From Thermoleophilia bacterium (GTDB lineage: Bacteria > Actinomycetota > Thermoleophilia > Gaiellales > Gaiellaceae): a stretch of DNA of 64,000 nt. This document shows, piece after piece, positions 1 through 8,706 of the stretch. Location: assembly GCA_020845695.1 (NCBI GenBank), contig JADLFG010000017.1, forward strand, positions 62,001 through 126,000, written 5' to 3'. Each line of letters opens with the position of its first letter. Positions within the stretch are counted from its first letter, which is position 1. A program made the translations under genes and the position numbers. The notes under the pieces were generated by a model. The model saw only the letters and a list, made by a program, of their open reading frames with translations, did no database searches and was not told where the DNA came from.

Positions 1-2
1 CG

Positions 3-452
3 TACATCCCCGACCGGGCCGCGATCGAGTACGTGATCTGGTACCCGCCGCAGGAGGACGCGGCCGACGTCGCCCGCCAGATCGAGGACCACGTTCTCAC
101 CGCGTCGAAGCTCGACATCTGGCTTGCCGAGCATCCACCCGCGTTCGAGTGGTTGAACAACTGGCCACCGATGGAGACGCCCTGGGAACACCCGCTCGTG
201 CAGACGGTCGTCTCGGCGCACGAGCGCATCAGCGGGCAGGCGGTGCCGCCGCCGAGCCCCGAGCACCCGGTCAACTTCGGCGCCGCCTCGGACGGCTCGT
301 TCTACGAGGACGAGGGGATCCCGTCCGTCGTCTACGGCCCCGGCAACCTCGAGATTGCCCACGGCCGCGACGAGCACGTCGAGCTCGACGAGGTCATGCT
401 GGCCGCGCGGGTGCTCGCGGCCGCCGCCATCGACTGGTGCGGCCTTGGTTAG
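3..452 (+). CDS. M20 family metallopeptidase/deacylase, C-terminal part (5' end outside window)
   Basis: The reading frame is open from the first bases of the window and ends in TAG at 450-452, so only the last ~149 residues are present. They align by eye throughout with the C-terminus of the next gene: shared IWYPPQE, PVNFGAA, EGIPS and a late AH(G/A)-D-E segment whose His is a usual zinc ligand of M20 enzymes. The family hydrolyses peptide or acyl-amino acid amides with two zinc ions. The next gene starts inside this one, so the two form a tandem duplicate that is probably co-transcribed. The substrate cannot be told from this part. Confidence 0.85.
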   Translation, partial: YIPDRAAIEYVIWYPPQEDAADVARQIEDHVLTASKLDIWLAEHPPAFEWLNNWPPMETPWEHPLVQTVVSAHERISGQAVPPPSPEHPVNFGAASDGSFYEDEGIPSVVYGPGNLEIAHGRDEHVELDEVMLAARVLAAAAIDWCGLG

Positions 453-1755
453 CCGGGTCGCGGAGCGGATCGACGCGCGCCGCGAGGAGGCCGTCCGGCT
501 GCTCGAAGAGCTCGTCCGCGTGAACAGCGTCAACCCGAACTACCCGGGCGTCGACCGGGCCGAGCTGATCGGTGGCGAGACCCGCGTCAACGAGATCCTG
601 AAGGAGCGCTACGAGGACGCCGGGCTCGAGACGCACTGGGTGGCCGAGGACCCGGAGCGTCGCGCCCTCGTCGGAGTGCGCGCGGGCGCGGGCGGTGGCC
701 GCTCGCTCCTCCTGAACGGGCACATCGACACCGTGCCGGCCGCCGAGGGGGGAGAGTGGACGCACGGGAGCCCATGGGAACCGGCGATCGTCGACGGGCG
801 CCTCTACGGCCTCGGCTCCACGGACATGAAGGCGTCCGCGGTATCGATGTGGCTGGTCGCCCGCGCCCTCGAGGACGCGGGCGTCCGGCTGGCCGGGGAG
901 CTCCAGCTTCACTCGGTCGTCGGTGAGGAGACCGGCGAGTACCAGCTCGGCACGCTCGCCTGTGTCCGGGCGGGCTTCCGCGCCGACGGCGCGATCGTGA
1001 CCGAGCCGTCGAACCCGCCGCGGCCGCTCACGATCACGCCCGTGTCCGCCGGCTTCCTCTGGCTCAAGGTCGTCGTCGAGGGCCTGAGCACGCACGCGGG
1101 CAACCGCCCGCTCGTGATCCGCCCGGGCGGGCCCGGCGAGGCGATCGGCGTCAACGCGCTCGAGAAGGGCGCGAGGCTCGTGCGGGCGCTGCAGGAGCTC
1201 GAGGAGCGCTGGGGGCTCTCGAAGAGCCACCCGTACTTCTCGCCGGGCTGGTTCACGATCATGCCCGGGCTGTTCCGCGCCGACCCGGGCGTCCCGTTCC
1301 CCGCCTACCTGCCGAACCGCGCCGAGCTGCACTGGGCGATCTGGTATCCGCCGCAGGAGGCGGAAGAGGACGTGATGCGGGAGATCGAGGAGTACGTGCT
1401 CGCCGTTTGCCAGCTCGACCCGTGGCTTGCGGGGCATCCGCCGAGCTTCGAGTGGCCGCTTCGCTATCCGGGGATGCGGACGGCGTGGGAACACGAGCTG
1501 CCGCAGACGATGGCGCGTGCCTGGGAGCGGGTGACGGGCGAGCCGGTGCCGCCGCCGAGTTCCCGGTACCCGGTCAACTTCGGCGCGGCGATGGAGGGGA
1601 CGTGGCTCGAGCGGGAGGGGATCCCGTCGATCGTCTTCGGCCCCGGCGATCTGCGGGTGGCGCACGCGAAGGACGAGTACGTCGTGCTCGACGAGATGAT
1701 CCTCGCGGCGAAGGGGCTCGCCGCGTGCGCGATGGAGTGGTGCGGCGTCGCCTGA
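445..1755 (+). CDS. M20 family metallopeptidase (ArgE/DapE/CPG2-like deacylase)
   Basis: Predicted 436-residue cytoplasmic dizinc amidohydrolase. The metal-site motifs occur in order: GHIDTVP (His, catalytic Asp), GSTDMKA (bridging Asp), GEETG (general-base Glu), TEPSN (Glu ligand) and AHAKDE near the C-terminus (His ligand). The central segment is the dimerisation 'lid' domain. I chose TTG at 445 because homology begins right after it; it overlaps the upstream TAG by 8 bp, as expected for coupled translation. An in-frame ATG at 355 would add an arginine/serine-rich stretch that reads like out-of-frame sequence. The substrate (acyl-amino acid, dipeptide or carbamoyl amino acid) is not predictable. 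The pair may supply amino acids to the catabolic genes that follow. Confidence 0.88.
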   Translation: MVSRVAERIDARREEAVRLLEELVRVNSVNPNYPGVDRAELIGGETRVNEILKERYEDAGLETHWVAEDPERRALVGVRAGAGGGRSLLLNGHIDTVPAAEGGEWTHGSPWEPAIVDGRLYGLGSTDMKASAVSMWLVARALEDAGVRLAGELQLHSVVGEETGEYQLGTLACVRAGFRADGAIVTEPSNPPRPLTITPVSAGFLWLKVVVEGLSTHAGNRPLVIRPGGPGEAIGVNALEKGARLVRALQELEERWGLSKSHPYFSPGWFTIMPGLFRADPGVPFPAYLPNRAELHWAIWYPPQEAEEDVMREIEEYVLAVCQLDPWLAGHPPSFEWPLRYPGMRTAWEHELPQTMARAWERVTGEPVPPPSSRYPVNFGAAMEGTWLEREGIPSIVFGPGDLRVAHAKDEYVVLDEMILAAKGLAACAMEWCGVA

Positions 1756-1796
1756 GCCGCCCCGAGGGAACCGACCAGCGAGGGAGTGGAGCGAGA

Positions 1797-2597
1797 ATGT
1801 CCTGGATCCAGACCGGCTCGTCGATCATCTTCTTGCCCTACACGCTCGAGCAGGCGCTGACGGGGCTCGCCCGGGCGGGCTTCGTCAACGTCGAGATCGG
1901 GGCCGTCAAGGGGTTCCTCGAGCACCTGGACCCGGACGCGATCGACGCTGCGGCGATCGAGAACTGCCGGCGGCTGCTCTCCGAGAACGGCCTCACCTGC
2001 GTGTCGATGAGCGGTCACGCGCAGCTCCACACGGACGAGGGGAAGCGCCGCCTGACGGACGTTCTGCGCGCCGGGCGCGAGCTCGGGATCCGGGTGCTGA
2101 ACACGTTCACCGGCGACGCGGAGACCCCCGAGGAGGTCGAGACGTTCAAGGCGAACGTCTGCGAGATCGCGGATGAGGCGCAGGGCTACGGGATCCGCCT
2201 CTGCATCGAGACGGACTCGAACCTGCTCCCGACCGCCGAGGTCGGACGCGGGATCCTCGAGGAGATCGGACACCGGTGGGTGCAGTTCAACTACGACCCC
2301 GGCAACGTCATCTACTACACGGGCGCCGACCCCTCGACCGACGTCGAGCACGCGCTCGACCGGCTCGGGCACTTCCACCTCAAGGATCAGCGGGGCGGCC
2401 AGGGCGTCGCCGACTTCCCGCCGCTCGGGGAGGGCGAAGTGGACGTGCCGCACCTCCTGCGCCGGCTGCGCGATACCGGCTTCTCCGGCCCGGTCTCGAT
2501 GGAGATCGAGTTTACGAACTACGAGTGGCCGGACTGGGAGGCCTGCGTCGAGGCCGCGCGGCGCGGCAAGGCGTACTGGGACGGCCTCGGCCTGTAG
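1797..2597 (+). CDS. Sugar phosphate isomerase/epimerase (xylose-isomerase-like TIM barrel)
   Basis: 266 residues, typical for AP_endonuc_2/IolE/hydroxypyruvate-isomerase TIM-barrel proteins. Four metal ligands of the family are visible in order: Glu in CIETD, Asp in NYDPGN, His in FHLKD and Glu in SMEIEF. The ATG at 1797 follows a purine-rich GAGTGGAGCGAGA. It lies 41 bp after the M20 gene and before a Gfo/Idh/MocA dehydrogenase, a common partnership in oxidation and isomerisation of sugars, inositols and their acids. The substrate is unknown. Confidence 0.85.
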   Translation: MSWIQTGSSIIFLPYTLEQALTGLARAGFVNVEIGAVKGFLEHLDPDAIDAAAIENCRRLLSENGLTCVSMSGHAQLHTDEGKRRLTDVLRAGRELGIRVLNTFTGDAETPEEVETFKANVCEIADEAQGYGIRLCIETDSNLLPTAEVGRGILEEIGHRWVQFNYDPGNVIYYTGADPSTDVEHALDRLGHFHLKDQRGGQGVADFPPLGEGEVDVPHLLRRLRDTGFSGPVSMEIEFTNYEWPDWEACVEAARRGKAYWDGLGL

Positions 2598-2651
2598 GCG
2601 CGGGTCATGCGCCGCTCGCGCTCCGTTGCCACCCCTGGCCGGGGGAACCCC

Positions 2652-2677
2652 GGGGTCAGACCCCGGGGTCAGACCCC
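2652..2677. repeat. Tandem pair of GGGGTCAGACCCC palindromes
   Basis: Two adjacent 13-bp near-perfect palindromes, GGGGTCAGACCCC at 2652-2664 and 2665-2677, start 54 bp after the isomerase stop codon. A related palindrome follows at 2748-2760 and a longer inverted repeat of the same core lies at 38349-38376. The short core in intergenic DNA suggests a dispersed element or a hairpin terminator; no poly-T run follows. Confidence 0.7.
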
Positions 2678-2747
2678 CGGGTTCCTGTGCCCGTGAATCC
2701 GGGTGCGCGAGTGAGATCCGGCCGAGATCTGAGTCGCCGCGCAGTAA

Positions 2748-2760
2748 GGGGTCTGACCCC
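2748..2760. repeat. Third palindrome of the GGGGTC family (GGGGTCTGACCCC)
   Basis: The same 13-bp palindrome with a central T instead of A, 70 bp downstream of the tandem pair and 46 bp before the preferred dehydrogenase start. The 2598-2805 gap between isomerase and dehydrogenase otherwise holds no recognisable gene. Confidence 0.65.
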
Positions 2761-2805
2761 CCTGACAGCGTCCCGGGCATGTCCGCTGCGGGCGGGGGTC
2801 AGGGC

Positions 2806-3819
2806 GTGAAGCCCCTGCGGGTGGCGATTCTCGGCGCCGGCTTCGCGGGGACGTTCCACGCACAGGCGTGGGCGGAGTGCGCGGGCGCCGAGATCGCCGC
2901 GGTGGTGGATGCGGAGCCTGCCCGGGCCCGCGAGGTGGCGGAGCGGTTCGGCGGCGAGCCGGCCGGCTCGCTCGAGCGGGCGCTCGCCGGCCATGTGGAC
3001 GTCGTCGACGTGTGCCTGCCGACCGTGCTCCACGAGGAGGCGACGACTGCCGCGCTGGTAGCCGGCAAGCACGTGCTGTGCGAGAAGCCGATCGCGCTCG
3101 ATCTCGCCGCCGCCGGCCGCATGCTCGCCGTCGCCCGGGAGGCCGGCGCGATCCTGATGGTCGCTCACGTCCTTCGCTTCTGGCCCGAGTACGAGCGGCT
3201 CGCCGAGCTCTCCGGCACCGGCGAGCTGGGGCCCTTGCGGGCGCTCACCTGCGCGCGCCTCGTCGCGAGGCCCGGGCCCTACGCGCCCTGGCTGCTCGAC
3301 CCGCAGCGGGGGCTCGGGCTCGGCGAGGTGGCGGTCCACGACCTCGACATCGCGGCCGCGCTCCTCGGCCGGCCGCGTTCGGTCGTCGCGACCGGCGTCC
3401 GCGACGAGACGGGCTGGTCGCACCTCCAGGCACTGCTTCGCTTCGACGGCGGCCGGGTCGCGACCGTCGAGGCCGGCTGGCACGTGCCGGAGGCGCAGCC
3501 GTTCGCCGCCACCTACCGCGCCGTCTGCCAGCGCGGGATCGTCGAGTACGACTCGCGCCGGCAGCCGACGCTGTCTCTGATTCGCGACCAGGGTGCCGAG
3601 GAGGTCGACGTCGGCGCCGCCGGCAAGACCGCGGGCGGCCCCTGGGCGTTCGACGCTGCCGGCTACGTCCGCGAGGTCGAGTACTTCGCCGGCTGCGTCC
3701 GCGAGCGGCGTGAGCCCGAGCGCTGTCCACCCGAGGCGGGCCGGCAAGCGCTCGAGCTGACGCTCGCCGTGCTCGAGTCGGCCGCGAGCCGCCAGGAGCT
3801 CGCGCTGGCCGTTTCCTGA
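2806..3819 (+). CDS. Gfo/Idh/MocA family NAD(P)-dependent oxidoreductase
   Basis: 337 residues, the usual family length. The N-terminal Rossmann fold shows VAILGAGFAGTFHA (dinucleotide-binding GxGxxG type), then VVDVCLPT and the diagnostic CEKPIAL motif whose Lys acts in hydride transfer. The C-terminal half is the alpha/beta domain with GEVAVHDLDIAAALLG. The GTG at 2806 follows GGCGGGGGTCAGG; an in-frame ATG at 2779 would add nine residues and has no ribosome site. It probably works with the upstream isomerase on a sugar or cyclitol. It is separated from that gene by ~200 bp of palindromic repeats, so joint transcription is uncertain. Confidence 0.88.
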   Translation: MKPLRVAILGAGFAGTFHAQAWAECAGAEIAAVVDAEPARAREVAERFGGEPAGSLERALAGHVDVVDVCLPTVLHEEATTAALVAGKHVLCEKPIALDLAAAGRMLAVAREAGAILMVAHVLRFWPEYERLAELSGTGELGPLRALTCARLVARPGPYAPWLLDPQRGLGLGEVAVHDLDIAAALLGRPRSVVATGVRDETGWSHLQALLRFDGGRVATVEAGWHVPEAQPFAATYRAVCQRGIVEYDSRRQPTLSLIRDQGAEEVDVGAAGKTAGGPWAFDAAGYVREVEYFAGCVRERREPERCPPEAGRQALELTLAVLESAASRQELALAVS

Positions 3820-3855
3820 CGAGGCTTGCGCGACCGATCCACTCCGGCCGCGTCC

Positions 3856-3896
3856 GGGGACTGGCTCTCGGAGGAGCCAGGCTAGACAGAGTCCCC
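3856..3896 (+). terminator. Nested hairpin after the oxidoreductase gene, candidate terminator
   Basis: An outer stem (GGGGACT 3856-3862 with AGTCCCC 3890-3896) encloses an inner stem (TGGCTC 3862-3867 with GAGCCA 3874-3879, loop TCGGAG). It lies 37 bp after the stop codon and just before the next gene's promoter. Only two T residues follow, so termination is inferred from position and structure. Confidence 0.5.
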
Positions 3897-3906
3897 TTCG
3901 ACCTTG

Positions 3907-3912
3907 TAGCGT
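3907..3912 (+). promoter_or_regulatory. -10 element TAGCGT, leaderless start for the Het-C-like gene
   Basis: TAGCGT ends 7 nt before the ATG at 3920, placing the predicted transcript start at or next to the start codon. The same spacing is seen at many genes here, and it favours ATG 3920 over GTG 3911, which would lie inside the hexamer. Confidence 0.5.
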
Positions 3913-3919
3913 GCGGCGC

Positions 3920-5950
3920 ATGCGGCGAGCCGGTGCTGCGGTGGCACTCGGTGCGAGCGTGCTCGCGATCGGCGCCGCGAACGCCTGGGCGTTCAAGATC
4001 GACCCGGGCCGGACGGCGATCCCGCTGGTGCACGCCCACGTCGGGGATTCCGGCATCCACGAGTCGGTCACCCATCTCGCGATCCTGATCGCCCACCAGG
4101 AGGAGCGGGAGTTCACCCCGCCGCGGGCGTTCATCAAGGACGTCCAGACCGGAGCGGAGAACGCCGATGTCACCCACCAGTTCGACTCCGAGCAGCACTT
4201 CGACAACGCCACCGTCGCGAACGGCGGCTTCGAGCTCGGCTTCGCGCTCGTGCACGGGTACTTCGACCAGGCGGTGAAGCTCGCGCAGGGGAATGACGAG
4301 TTCAGGGAGCCGAGCTTCACGAGCTTCAGGGACATCGCCAAGGAGGTCGAGTCGGCGCTTGCGCGCGTCGTCGTCAGCCCGAAGTGCATCCTGCGGCGAC
4401 AGTGCCCGACCGCCGCGTTCTACGCCCGGGCCGGGCTCGTCAAGGCGTACGCCGACACGGTGCTGCTGCTGAACCCGAACCCCGACCCGCACGTGCCGAC
4501 GAACCCCGGCTCGCTCTTCGCCTCCCCGCGAAACGGGCCCTGCACGGTGCCTCTTCTCTGCCGCGCCGCGCCGGCCATCTCCAAGGCGTCCCGGACCGCG
4601 ATCACCGAGGTCGAGGAGGCGGTGGACTGGTCGCTCGGCAAGCACTCGGGCAAGACGCTCGCGCAGCTCCTCGGCCAGGACCACACCCTCGTCAAGCGGC
4701 TCGAGCGGGCGCGTGACGCGATCCGCGCCTACCGGGCGTTCCAGCTCGCGGGGCACGCGCTGCACGCCGCGCAGGACTTCTTCGCCCACTCGAACTACGT
4801 GGAGCTGATGGCCGGAGTACCGGTGGGCCAGCCGATCGCCTCGACGGGCATGGTGCCCGAGGATCTCCCGGTCCCGGCGAGCGCCGCGGACTTCGGCCTG
4901 GCCGGGCTCCGCACGCTGATGGGAGACGAGCGCTACGCCCGGCTCGAATCCGGCGGCGTCGCAGCAGACTGGCTCGGCGAGGGCGACTACTGCCTCGGCG
5001 ACCGCGTGCTGAGCGTCTTCAACCCGGCCCAGAAGATCGAGTTCCGCCTGCCGCGTCTGAGCGCTCTGGCCCTGGGTCTACCCGGCCTGCTCGTCGAGCC
5101 GAAGCAAGTGTCGATCCCGCTCGGGGGCACGAACCCGGGCCCGCCGCCGGGGCTCAGCTACTGCCACTACGTGACGTCGACGACCGCCGGGCTGAACAAG
5201 GACGAGCCGGGCACGGGCGAGCCTTCGCATGCAAACCACGAGTTCGCGGCGAAGGTGGCCGAGCGGGTCTCGGTCCTCCTGTGGCGGGACTTCATCAGCC
5301 GGGCGACCGCGTACTGCCCGGCACCGGGGCGACACCTCAACGGCGACGGCTGCGAGTTGCCCCCCGAGCAGCCCCCGAGCGATCTCTGCGTACCGACCGG
5401 CGAGCCGGCGACCGCACCGGAGGGGACGCTGCTCGAGACGTGCACGCTCGATCCCCGGGTCGTGGAGCCGTACGATCCGGTCTACGGATCGGTTGTTCTC
5501 CTCCCGACGCGGAGCTACCGGCTGGTGGTGAGCGGAGTCGTGGCCGAGGTGCATCTCGACGACGTCTCGAGCTACTGGGAAGCGGATGCGCTCTACTGCC
5601 TCGACTCCCCCGGCTGGGAGTCGTACTGCGGTGACGCCGGGGAGCTGTTCCGGGGCTGGCCCGCCGGCGGCGCCCTGGGCGTCTACTGGGGAAACGGGTT
5701 CGGCGGGTACGGTAACCCCGCTCCGTTCTGGGCGGTCGACGGCACGACGGGAGGGGTGCCGCCGGCGAGCCCGACCCCGCCGCCGTACTCGGAGGCCAAC
5801 GTCTACGCGGTGACGATCGGCGGCGTCGCGGGCCAGATCGCGTTCCTTCAGCAGACGCACGCCAACGTGGGTAGCTTCGTGGTCGAGCTGTGGACGGCCG
5901 GCGAGGGTCCCGCGGACACGCGGCCGGCCCGGGCGCGAGCTCTCCCCTGA
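3920..5950 (+). CDS. Secreted Het-C / zinc-phospholipase-C-fold protein
   Basis: 676 residues. A signal peptide (Arg-rich N-terminus, hydrophobic core, AWA-F cleavage near residue 24) indicates export. Histidine-bearing segments near the mature N-terminus (HAHVGDSG, HESVTHLA) and the later GHALHAAQDFFAHSNYVEL stretch (around residue 280) match the pattern of Het-C and bacterial zinc-dependent phospholipase-C-fold proteins, where His and Asp residues bind zinc. The ~200-residue C-terminal part is beta-rich with paired cysteines and no family I recognise. Het-C proteins are linked to membrane damage or allorecognition in fungi; the bacterial members are poorly known. An extracellular lipase-like role is inference. 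Confidence 0.65.
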   Translation: MRRAGAAVALGASVLAIGAANAWAFKIDPGRTAIPLVHAHVGDSGIHESVTHLAILIAHQEEREFTPPRAFIKDVQTGAENADVTHQFDSEQHFDNATVANGGFELGFALVHGYFDQAVKLAQGNDEFREPSFTSFRDIAKEVESALARVVVSPKCILRRQCPTAAFYARAGLVKAYADTVLLLNPNPDPHVPTNPGSLFASPRNGPCTVPLLCRAAPAISKASRTAITEVEEAVDWSLGKHSGKTLAQLLGQDHTLVKRLERARDAIRAYRAFQLAGHALHAAQDFFAHSNYVELMAGVPVGQPIASTGMVPEDLPVPASAADFGLAGLRTLMGDERYARLESGGVAADWLGEGDYCLGDRVLSVFNPAQKIEFRLPRLSALALGLPGLLVEPKQVSIPLGGTNPGPPPGLSYCHYVTSTTAGLNKDEPGTGEPSHANHEFAAKVAERVSVLLWRDFISRATAYCPAPGRHLNGDGCELPPEQPPSDLCVPTGEPATAPEGTLLETCTLDPRVVEPYDPVYGSVVLLPTRSYRLVVSGVVAEVHLDDVSSYWEADALYCLDSPGWESYCGDAGELFRGWPAGGALGVYWGNGFGGYGNPAPFWAVDGTTGGVPPASPTPPPYSEANVYAVTIGGVAGQIAFLQQTHANVGSFVVELWTAGEGPADTRPARARALP

Positions 5951-5983
5951 CACCGGTGGGGAGGGCCCTGACCCGCGCCGTCG

Positions 5984-7678
5984 CTACCGGAGGACGGGCA
6001 GGGTGACCCGGGAGGCCCGCGCGCGATCGTGGAGCACCGTCTGCGTCGCCACGACCGCCCCCTCCGGCCCCTCGACGCCGAGCGGCCCGCCCGTGTTCAG
6101 GTTGCGGTCCCAGTGGGGGAAGTCGGAGCTCGAGACGTCGAGGCGGAGGCGGTAGCCGGCCGGGATACGAGCTCCGATCGGGCCGAGCGCGAGCCGGTAC
6201 TCCTCGACCCGGCCGGGCGTGAGCAGCTCGGGCTCGGAGAGCGAGCGGCGGTAGCGGGCCCGGACGATCCCCTGCACCAGGTTGATCGACTCGCCGTCCG
6301 GGTCGACGCGGCACAGCTTCGCCGTGAAGTCCGTGTCGACGGCGGTCGAGGCCGCATGGAGCGTCACCTCGACCTCGCCGACGAGGTCGAGATCCTCCGC
6401 GAGCGGCGCCGACGTGTAGACGAGCGTGTCGCCCCAGCGCTCGGCGGCGTGCTGGGAGCGCGGCCCCATCGGCGTCAGGGCATCGTCGCAGCAGGAGCGC
6501 CCGCCGGCGCTCGCGACCGGCGCGAGCGGGTCGAAGACGAACACGTCCGGCGGCTCGTCGCCGGGCGCTTCCTGCGACAGCGTCCCGTCGCCGTACTTCG
6601 AGTTCGCGCGCCCGCCCGAGTGGAGAAACCACTCCATCGGTCTCGCCCCCGGCGGCGGCCAGGCGTCGAGGTCGCGCCAGCCGTCCCCGAGCACGTACAC
6701 GGTCGCGGGCGCATCGAACACGCCCGAGACGCGCCCCTTCACGACCTCGTCGAGGAAGCGAAGCTGCCAGTCGTTGACCGCCCGCGGCCCCGCGTCCGCC
6801 CGCCCGCCGCAGAGCGGCTCCCAGGGCCCGTGCTGCCACGGTCCGACGAGCAGCTTCTGCCGGCCTGCGATGCCCCGGAAGTTGCGCACCGTGCCGGCGA
6901 CGAAGATGTCGTACCAGCCGCCGACGTGCAGGCCGGGAACCTGGATCCGCGAGTAGTCCTCGTCGATCGCGGTCGCGCGCCAGTAGTCGTCGTAGGTCGG
7001 GTGCTCGAGCCAGTCGAAGTAGTAGGGGGCGTCGGCGCGGCCGAGACCGGGCGGCTTGCGGAGCGGCAGGTGCGAGAGCCAGTCCGTGCTGCCCGCGACC
7101 GCCTCCAGGCGGGAGATCTCCGGTCCGTCCCCCGCCGTCCGCGCCGTGTACGCGGCCAGCCCGGCCGCCCAGCTCGCCGCGAACGCGAGGTTGAGCGCGC
7201 CGCGCTCGTACGTCCAGCCCTCGTAGAACTGCCCTGCCGTCAGCCCCGGGCAGATCGCGACGAGGCTCGGCGGGCGCTCGGCGGCGGCGAGGAGCTGCGC
7301 GGCCCCCGGGTACGAGAACCCGTACATCGCGACGCGCCCGTCCGCGCCAGGCAGCCGTGCCGCCCACTCGACCGAGTCGTAGCCGTCCTTCGCCTCGTTG
7401 ACGAAGGGGTAGAAGACCCCCTCCGAGCGGAAGCGGCCCCGGCAGTCCTGGACGGCCACGACCCAGCCCTGCCGAGCCCACCAGGACGGGTGCGCGTACC
7501 CGGAGCCGCTCTGGGCGTAGGTCTTGTCGTACGGGTTGCGCATCAGCAGAGTCGGCCAGGGGCCGTCGCCCGCGGGCCGGTAGACGTCCGCGCGCAACGT
7601 CACCCCGTCACGCATCCGCGCGGGGACGTCGCGCTCGACGGTGACCTCGGAGAGGCCCGGAAACGGCTCGGGCGTCAC
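5984..7678 (-). CDS. CocE/NonD family hydrolase (X-Pro dipeptidyl-peptidase S15-like)
   Basis: 564 residues. An N-terminal alpha/beta-hydrolase domain carries the nucleophile elbow MYGFSYPGA (Ser), with LHVGGWYDIF and GPWQHG in the expected later positions for the Asp and His region. A C-terminal jelly-roll domain (from about residue 330) ends the protein, as in cocaine esterase and X-Pro peptidases. The GTG at 7678 lies one base after the nagA stop (TGAGGTG), giving tight coupling. No signal peptide is seen, so it should be cytoplasmic. Substrates in this family are esters, amides or X-Pro peptides; which one is unknown. Confidence 0.85.
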   Translation of the reverse strand: MTPEPFPGLSEVTVERDVPARMRDGVTLRADVYRPAGDGPWPTLLMRNPYDKTYAQSGSGYAHPSWWARQGWVVAVQDCRGRFRSEGVFYPFVNEAKDGYDSVEWAARLPGADGRVAMYGFSYPGAAQLLAAAERPPSLVAICPGLTAGQFYEGWTYERGALNLAFAASWAAGLAAYTARTAGDGPEISRLEAVAGSTDWLSHLPLRKPPGLGRADAPYYFDWLEHPTYDDYWRATAIDEDYSRIQVPGLHVGGWYDIFVAGTVRNFRGIAGRQKLLVGPWQHGPWEPLCGGRADAGPRAVNDWQLRFLDEVVKGRVSGVFDAPATVYVLGDGWRDLDAWPPPGARPMEWFLHSGGRANSKYGDGTLSQEAPGDEPPDVFVFDPLAPVASAGGRSCCDDALTPMGPRSQHAAERWGDTLVYTSAPLAEDLDLVGEVEVTLHAASTAVDTDFTAKLCRVDPDGESINLVQGIVRARYRRSLSEPELLTPGRVEEYRLALGPIGARIPAGYRLRLDVSSSDFPHWDRNLNTGGPLGVEGPEGAVVATQTVLHDRARASRVTLPVLR

Positions 7679-7679
7679 C

Positions 7680-8666
7680 TCAGCTCCGCACCCAGACCGG
7701 ATCGCCGGCGACGACGGTACGCACCGGCTCGAAGCGGGCGTCGAGCACGGCGAGGTCGGCCCTGAACCCGGGCGCGAGCCGGCCGCGGTCTGCAAGGCCG
7801 AGCAGGCCGGCCGGCGTCAGGCTCGCCATCGTTGCGGCCTCGGCGAGCCCGAAGCGGGCGGCCATCCGAGCGACGAGCGCGGCGCCGCAGCGATCGCCGC
7901 CACGGAGCTTCCCGGTCAGGGAGTCCTCGGCCGGTGGGGGAACGACGTCACTCGTGAGCGCGATCCGCCCCGGCCCCGCCACTCTGAACGTCACCTCCTC
8001 GGTCGCGGGGTGGAGGTGGCGCCCGTCGGCGATCAGCCCGAGCGTGACCCGCTCGTCCGCGAGCAGGGTCCCGATCGCGGCCGGCTCGCGCCCGCGGAAG
8101 CCGCTCATCGCGTTCCAGATATGCGTCGCGAAGGAGGCGCCCCGGTCGATCGCGGCCCTGGTCGTGTAGTGGTTCGTCCGCGTGTGGCCGATCGCCGCGA
8201 TCGCTCCGGCGGCGACGATCCGGTCGATCGCCTCGAAGCCGCCCTCGACCTCCGGGGCGAGCGTGACCATCCGCACGCGCCCGCTCGCGAGCCAGCCGTC
8301 GAGCTCGGCGAGATCGACGGGGCGGATGTGCTCCTCCGCCTGGGCGCCCGCCTGCTCCGGGTTCAGGTACGGCCCCTCGACGTGCGCGCCGAGACAGCAC
8401 GGATCGTCCGGAAGCGCCGCCAGGAACTCCTCGACGGCGCCGCGCGGCGACGTGCCGACGGTGGCGAGGTAGCCGGTCACTCCGCTCGCGGCGCACCGGC
8501 CCGTGTCGTAGACGTGCAGGTCGACGAAGCCGGGGAAGACGAGCGGCGCCTCGAGCGGCTCGTCCGTCTGATCGACCGCCGCGATCAGCCCGTCCTCGAT
8601 CCGGAGCACCCCGGGCCGCGCGCCGTCGATCGGGTCGACGAGGAGTCCCACCAGCTCGCGTGCCAT
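7680..8666 (-). CDS. nagA: N-acetylglucosamine-6-phosphate deacetylase
   Basis: 328 residues, slightly short for NagA (~380). It removes acetate from GlcNAc-6-phosphate in amino-sugar and cell-wall recycling. Family motifs in order: FPGFVDLHV, HVEGPYLNP (metal-binding Glu), AIGHTRTN (His), THIWNAMSGF (counterpart of the usual THLFNAM), LIADGRHL and LTSDVV (catalytic Asp). The first HxH motif reads HVY rather than HVH, a change also found among single-metal members. It is coupled to the CocE-like gene downstream and lies 40 bp after vapC. No nagB or sugar transporter is adjacent. Confidence 0.85.
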   Translation of the reverse strand: MARELVGLLVDPIDGARPGVLRIEDGLIAAVDQTDEPLEAPLVFPGFVDLHVYDTGRCAASGVTGYLATVGTSPRGAVEEFLAALPDDPCCLGAHVEGPYLNPEQAGAQAEEHIRPVDLAELDGWLASGRVRMVTLAPEVEGGFEAIDRIVAAGAIAAIGHTRTNHYTTRAAIDRGASFATHIWNAMSGFRGREPAAIGTLLADERVTLGLIADGRHLHPATEEVTFRVAGPGRIALTSDVVPPPAEDSLTGKLRGGDRCGAALVARMAARFGLAEAATMASLTPAGLLGLADRGRLAPGFRADLAVLDARFEPVRTVVAGDPVWVRS

Positions 8667-8706
8667 GCGCCCGATTCTCGCGGACCGGGAGGCGCCCGGG
8701 CCCGCC

